This document shows positions 7,601 to 9,265 of a stretch of 9,265 bases of DNA, piece by piece (position 1 is the first letter of the stretch; the number at the start of each line of letters is the position of its first letter). Source of the DNA: DATKDU01 sp035512595 (lineage in GTDB: Bacteria > Planctomycetota > Planctomycetia > Pirellulales > Pirellulaceae). Position numbers and translations under genes: made by a program. Below the pieces are notes generated by a model, which saw only the letters and a list, made by a program, of their open reading frames with translations, had not been told where the DNA came from and did no database searches. The stretch is from the NCBI GenBank assembly GCA_035512595.1, contig DATKDU010000328.1, positions 1-9,265 of the forward strand, in the 5' to 3' direction.

Positions 7601-8650
7601 CCGGCGGAGGCCAAAGAGCCGCTGGCGAAGTTGATGAAGTCCGCCGACGACCGGGTGAAGCTGGCGGCCGCCCGCGGTTTGGCCGACCTGGGCGAGCGGG
7701 CGACGCTGCCGGTCTTCGTGTCTTTGCTCGAGTCCGAAGATGCCCGCGTCCGCCAGGCGAGCCACGAAACGCTCCGGGCGCTGACCGGCCAGCCGATCGC
7801 CTTCGCGTCGCAAGCCGGGCCCGACGTGCGAGCCCAGACCGTGGCCAAGTGGGAGGAATGGGTCAGCAAGGAAGGGGACAAAGCGGCACTCAACACGCCG
7901 CTGGCCGACCTGGCCGTTCGCCTCGGCCGGACGCTGATCGCCTCGCAGGTTCAGTCGTCGGTCATCGAGCTGGAGGCCGACTTCACCACAGTCCGTTCGA
8001 CGATCCGCGTTCCCAATCCGTGGGGCGTGTGGGGCCTTCCCAGCGGCAATAAGCTGGTAGCCGTCTACGTCCAGAATAAGGTCGTCGAGTTCAACGAGGC
8101 CGGCAAGGAAGTCTGGAGCAAGGACGGCCTGCCCGGGCCGCCGTACAGCGTGCAGCGGCTGGAAAACGGCAGTACGCTCATCGCCTGTGCCGACGCCAAC
8201 CAGATTCTGGAAGTGGCCCCCGACGGCACGACGAAGAACATCACCGGCCCCTGGGGCCGCAACGCCCGCCCCATCTTCGTCCGCCGGCTGGAAAACGGCC
8301 ATACGCTCGTGGCGTTACACAACGAGCGGCGGGTCGTCGAGCTGGACGCCTCGGGCGCCATCATCTTCGACGTCCGCGACCTGGAAGGCCCCAACTCCTG
8401 CACCCGGCTCGACAACGGCAACACTCTGATTGTGCAGATGTACAATAACCAGGTGATCGAGGTCGATCGCCATCGGATCAAGACCCCGCTCCAGGTCAAC
8501 TTCCAGCTCCAGAACCCGACCGACGCCCAGCGGCTCCCCAGCGGCAACACCCTGATTGCCGACGCCCTCGGCCTGCACGAGGTGGACGCCGCCGGGAAGA
8601 AGGTCCGCGAGTATCGGCATGCGAACGTGATCAGCATTTCCAGTTATTAA
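4601..8650 (+). CDS. Exported PQQ-like propeller / HEAT / NHL-like propeller protein
   Basis: This 1349-residue protein is probably exported: the n-region is MNARISKR, the hydrophobic core SAAVVLALLFA is at 39-49, and a likely cleavage site follows SPA (about 52). Residues 9-37 between them are encoded by a heptamer repeat. A helical TPR-like region (about 100-300) is followed by WPMLLGNPTRTG (about 309-320), typical of the entry to PQQ-like propellers. Propeller blades run from about 400 to 830, with blade ends such as LNAADGTTAWK, VDAGSGTVRWA and LDRRTGRQLW. A helical segment leads to HEAT-like repeats (about 1005-1063). A second propeller (about 1105-1345) repeats a RL-x-x-G-x-TLIA motif five times, spaced about 40 residues. 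A Met/Gly-rich loop lies near 355-370. No PQQ-binding or catalytic residues were recognised, so it is more likely a binding or scaffold protein than a dehydrogenase. It lies 41 bases after the BatA-like gene and is probably cotranscribed. Confidence 0.9.
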   Translation: MNARISKRANWKLQIENCKLQIASIQFAICNLQLPICTSAAVVLALLFASPAEGQFIPAPRAMAVPAAAAPRGGKARAADDAADAMKDLAEKDFPGGAALKTDPEQQRLLKRAEQCVADGRLDLAAVLWQRVLDEAGDTLMTRDGRTYLSLADEVERTLSAADPQALATYRIQADGEAQAVLAKAAPDQEEDALSLIVRRYFLSSIGDDAAYKLACYALDRHEFVAASRLLTRILERHPDPSMPKSEILLRLAVASAHMGDSATASAALDAIGQIPGPRPESSVIDQVAQHLTAAAQSNLLASASSQNWPMLLGNPTRTGRMKSLPAAATSRTLSELWVREDEMQVTQSSAPNQPGMMGGMVFMGGGRMRTTRQQQNRAQAVSHEDLVEQWREHKWTPTGMLLFDGGRVFIKTHENLQCYSASGSADRELWKSLWNNRYTLDGMSAQLEMMVRTYGYQFAIAGDKPRGLAEVHLFGDRVHQQMSIAGGMIYSIEGERYAREPASTPKPQTARQPQFGVQPRRTRSNFLSAYETRSGKVKWHRAASDEDKETSQDVGFMGAPVPYGNLLLTAVTDGGTIWLYGLNAADGTTAWKSYLCDEPQHECKPWSPVGIAVDGREAYVCCGTGVVFAVDAGSGTVRWAVRYKRAEQGQTPQVNRYYGVQPRRPVSGWDEDVVIPVGSTLLVMASDSDQILALDRRTGRQLWPLPRIPSGMQEASYCLGVSGRGLIVAGKNVVRRWDIPSGKLVWDQEIGDSFGRGCLTDDAVYVPVRDSIVKLDLEKGREQVQVGVALTTGDPVGNLFSDGEKLWVTGGGRVYAMTNLEHRLEILSSQIEAGDGDAQLDRMRLFAKAGEAELMLDDLRGSYASFRKSLSPDEAADKFMAALNELKLPQQAPETTLALLVEQFVEAPSPPKLDMAAPRRADLLANTLGVVRQKKIKGLAQPILKLAPLYDKEYLSSLASQALLATAKMPDDAAALKDAVSSDQPLPQLVAALPLARLLPAEAKEPLAKLMKSADDRVKLAAARGLADLGERATLPVFVSLLESEDARVRQASHETLRALTGQPIAFASQAGPDVRAQTVAKWEEWVSKEGDKAALNTPLADLAVRLGRTLIASQVQSSVIELEADFTTVRSTIRVPNPWGVWGLPSGNKLVAVYVQNKVVEFNEAGKEVWSKDGLPGPPYSVQRLENGSTLIACADANQILEVAPDGTTKNITGPWGRNARPIFVRRLENGHTLVALHNERRVVELDASGAIIFDVRDLEGPNSCTRLDNGNTLIVQMYNNQVIEVDRHRIKTPLQVNFQLQNPTDAQRLPSGNTLIADALGLHEVDAAGKKVREYRHANVISISSY
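4627..4710. repeat. Heptamer locus D inside the signal-peptide region (AAATTGC / CAATTTG)
   Basis: Twelve consecutive 7-base units fill 84 bases. Six left units of the type AAATTGC lie at 4627-4668, one spacer unit CAGCATT at 4669-4675, and five right units CAATTTG (one CAATTAC) at 4676-4710. The arms are close inverted copies around centre 4671.5. The length equals exactly 28 codons, so the frame is kept. The encoded stretch reads KLQIENC, KLQI, then AICNLQL, and separates the charged N-terminus from the hydrophobic core of the signal peptide. The AT-rich units stand out sharply from the GC-rich gene around them. Confidence 0.93.
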
Positions 8651-8659
8651 CGCAAGAAG

Positions 8660-8743
8660 TTTCGGGTTCCGAGTTCCGGGTTCCGAGTTCCAATGCATAC
8701 TCGAATCTCGAAACCCGGAACTCGAAACCCGGAACCCGAAACC
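8660..8743. repeat. Heptamer locus E (TTCCGAG / CGAAACC)
   Basis: Five left heptamers start at 8660, 8667, 8674, 8681 and 8688 (TTTCGGG, TTCCGAG, TTCCGGG, TTCCGAG, TTCCAAT). Six right heptamers start at 8702, 8709, 8716, 8723, 8730 and 8737 (CGAAACC, CGGAACT, CGGAACC types). The arms pair around 8700.5 with a few mismatches. The locus begins nine bases after the TAA of the propeller gene and ends one base before the GTG of the next gene. It therefore occupies the whole junction, including the ribosome-binding region. Confidence 0.9.
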
Positions 8744-8744
8744 T

Positions 8745-9265
8745 GTGATCGCCCCATTGTCGCTTCCATTCGCCCAATCCTCCGCTTGGGACGGCCTCCT
8801 GTGGCTCCTCGGCTACGACGAGTTGCGGTCCGCCCCGCCCGGCAGCAAGACGGTCCTGGAGCTCACCAACCTGCCGACGAGCTGGGGCGTGTTCGTGCTG
8901 ATTGCCGTCGTCGTCGCCGTGCTGTGGGGTGTCTTCTATCTCTACCGCCGAGAGATCGACACCTGCCCGCTGTGGGTGAAGATGCTGCTGGCCGGGCTGC
9001 GGACCGGCGTCGTTTTGCTGCTCTTGTGCATCTTCCTCGGGCCGGCACTCGTGTACCTCCAGTACCGCACGGTCCACCCGACGCTCGTGCTGGCCCGCGA
9101 TGCGTCGCAGTCCATGAACACGGCCGACGCCTACGAAGATCCAGCCGCTGCGAAGATCGCCGGCGGAGTGCTCGGCAAGTCTCCCGATGAAGTTAAGGCC
9201 CAAAATCCGACGCGGGCCGCGCTCGTCAATCGGGTGCTGACCGAGGGCAACCAGAAGCTGCTGGC
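8745..9265 (+). CDS. Membrane-anchored VWA domain protein, 3' truncated
   Basis: The visible 173 residues are the N-terminal part of a VWA membrane protein; the frame continues past the right edge. Two hydrophobic segments (about 46-67 and 80-105) flank a short basic/acidic loop beginning YRREIDTCPLW. Immediately after the second comes PTLVLARDASQSM, with the MIDAS motif DASQS at 119-123 (D119, S121, S123 present). This places the VWA domain on the outer face of the membrane, as in the BatA-like gene upstream. The start is taken at GTG 8745; only a weak GGAA (8731-8734, ten bases upstream) is available, and it lies inside the heptamer repeat. TTG 8757 is an alternative. No in-frame ATG lies between the upstream stop and the transmembrane segments. 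It probably belongs to the same transcription unit. Larger planctomycete relatives often carry an amidotransferase-like C-terminus, which cannot be checked here. Confidence 0.85.
   Translation, partial: MIAPLSLPFAQSSAWDGLLWLLGYDELRSAPPGSKTVLELTNLPTSWGVFVLIAVVVAVLWGVFYLYRREIDTCPLWVKMLLAGLRTGVVLLLLCIFLGPALVYLQYRTVHPTLVLARDASQSMNTADAYEDPAAAKIAGGVLGKSPDEVKAQNPTRAALVNRVLTEGNQKLL

Noticed and set aside
8693..9190. Plus-strand frame from ATG 8693 across the VWA gene
   Set aside because: It is Arg/Pro-rich with no domain, and starts inside the repeat. The frame from GTG 8745 gives two transmembrane segments and a MIDAS motif and stays open to the window edge.

Overview
The window is a same-strand (+) gene cluster, most likely from a planctomycete, possibly of the Pirellula type. 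This is inferred from the gene set, the GC-rich coding sequence, and the large secreted PQQ-like/HEAT/beta-propeller protein beside VWA membrane proteins. No rRNA or other taxonomic marker is present.

Layout, left to right. The C-terminal part of a MoxR-family AAA+ ATPase runs off the left edge to 772. A DUF58 protein follows (878-1792). Next is a 403-bp gap (1793-2195) filled with nested inverted repeats. A BatA-like protein with two N-terminal membrane anchors and a VWA domain spans 2196-4559. A 1349-residue exported PQQ-like propeller/HEAT/NHL-like propeller protein spans 4601-8650. The N-terminal part of a second membrane-anchored VWA protein starts at 8745 and runs off the right edge. 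MoxR, DUF58 and VWA proteins commonly occur together. The MoxR ATPase is thought to act as a chaperone, and the VWA proteins use MIDAS metal sites for protein contacts at the membrane. The large propeller protein would be the exported partner. Its role in the system is inferred from position only.

The most unusual content is the repeat DNA. Five loci (771-867, 1793-1835 with 2141-2178, 4151-4236, 4627-4710, 8660-8743) each carry 4-6 tandem copies of a 7-base unit, followed after a spacer by a second array of 7-base units, inverted relative to the first in four of the five. The unit differs between loci but is nearly constant within a locus. Most units read approximately TTSNRRR on one strand. 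Three loci lie at gene junctions, starting within 10 bases of a stop codon and ending close to the next start. Two lie inside genes without breaking the frame, one of them inside a signal-peptide region. Because 7 and 3 share no factor, a tandem heptamer encodes the same heptapeptide in all three frames, and the units seen here contain no stop codon on the coding strand.

The 1793-2195 gap also holds a separate palindromic element (1889-2065), concentric with the flanking heptamer arms. It has a perfect 23-bp hairpin at its core that could also act as a terminator.
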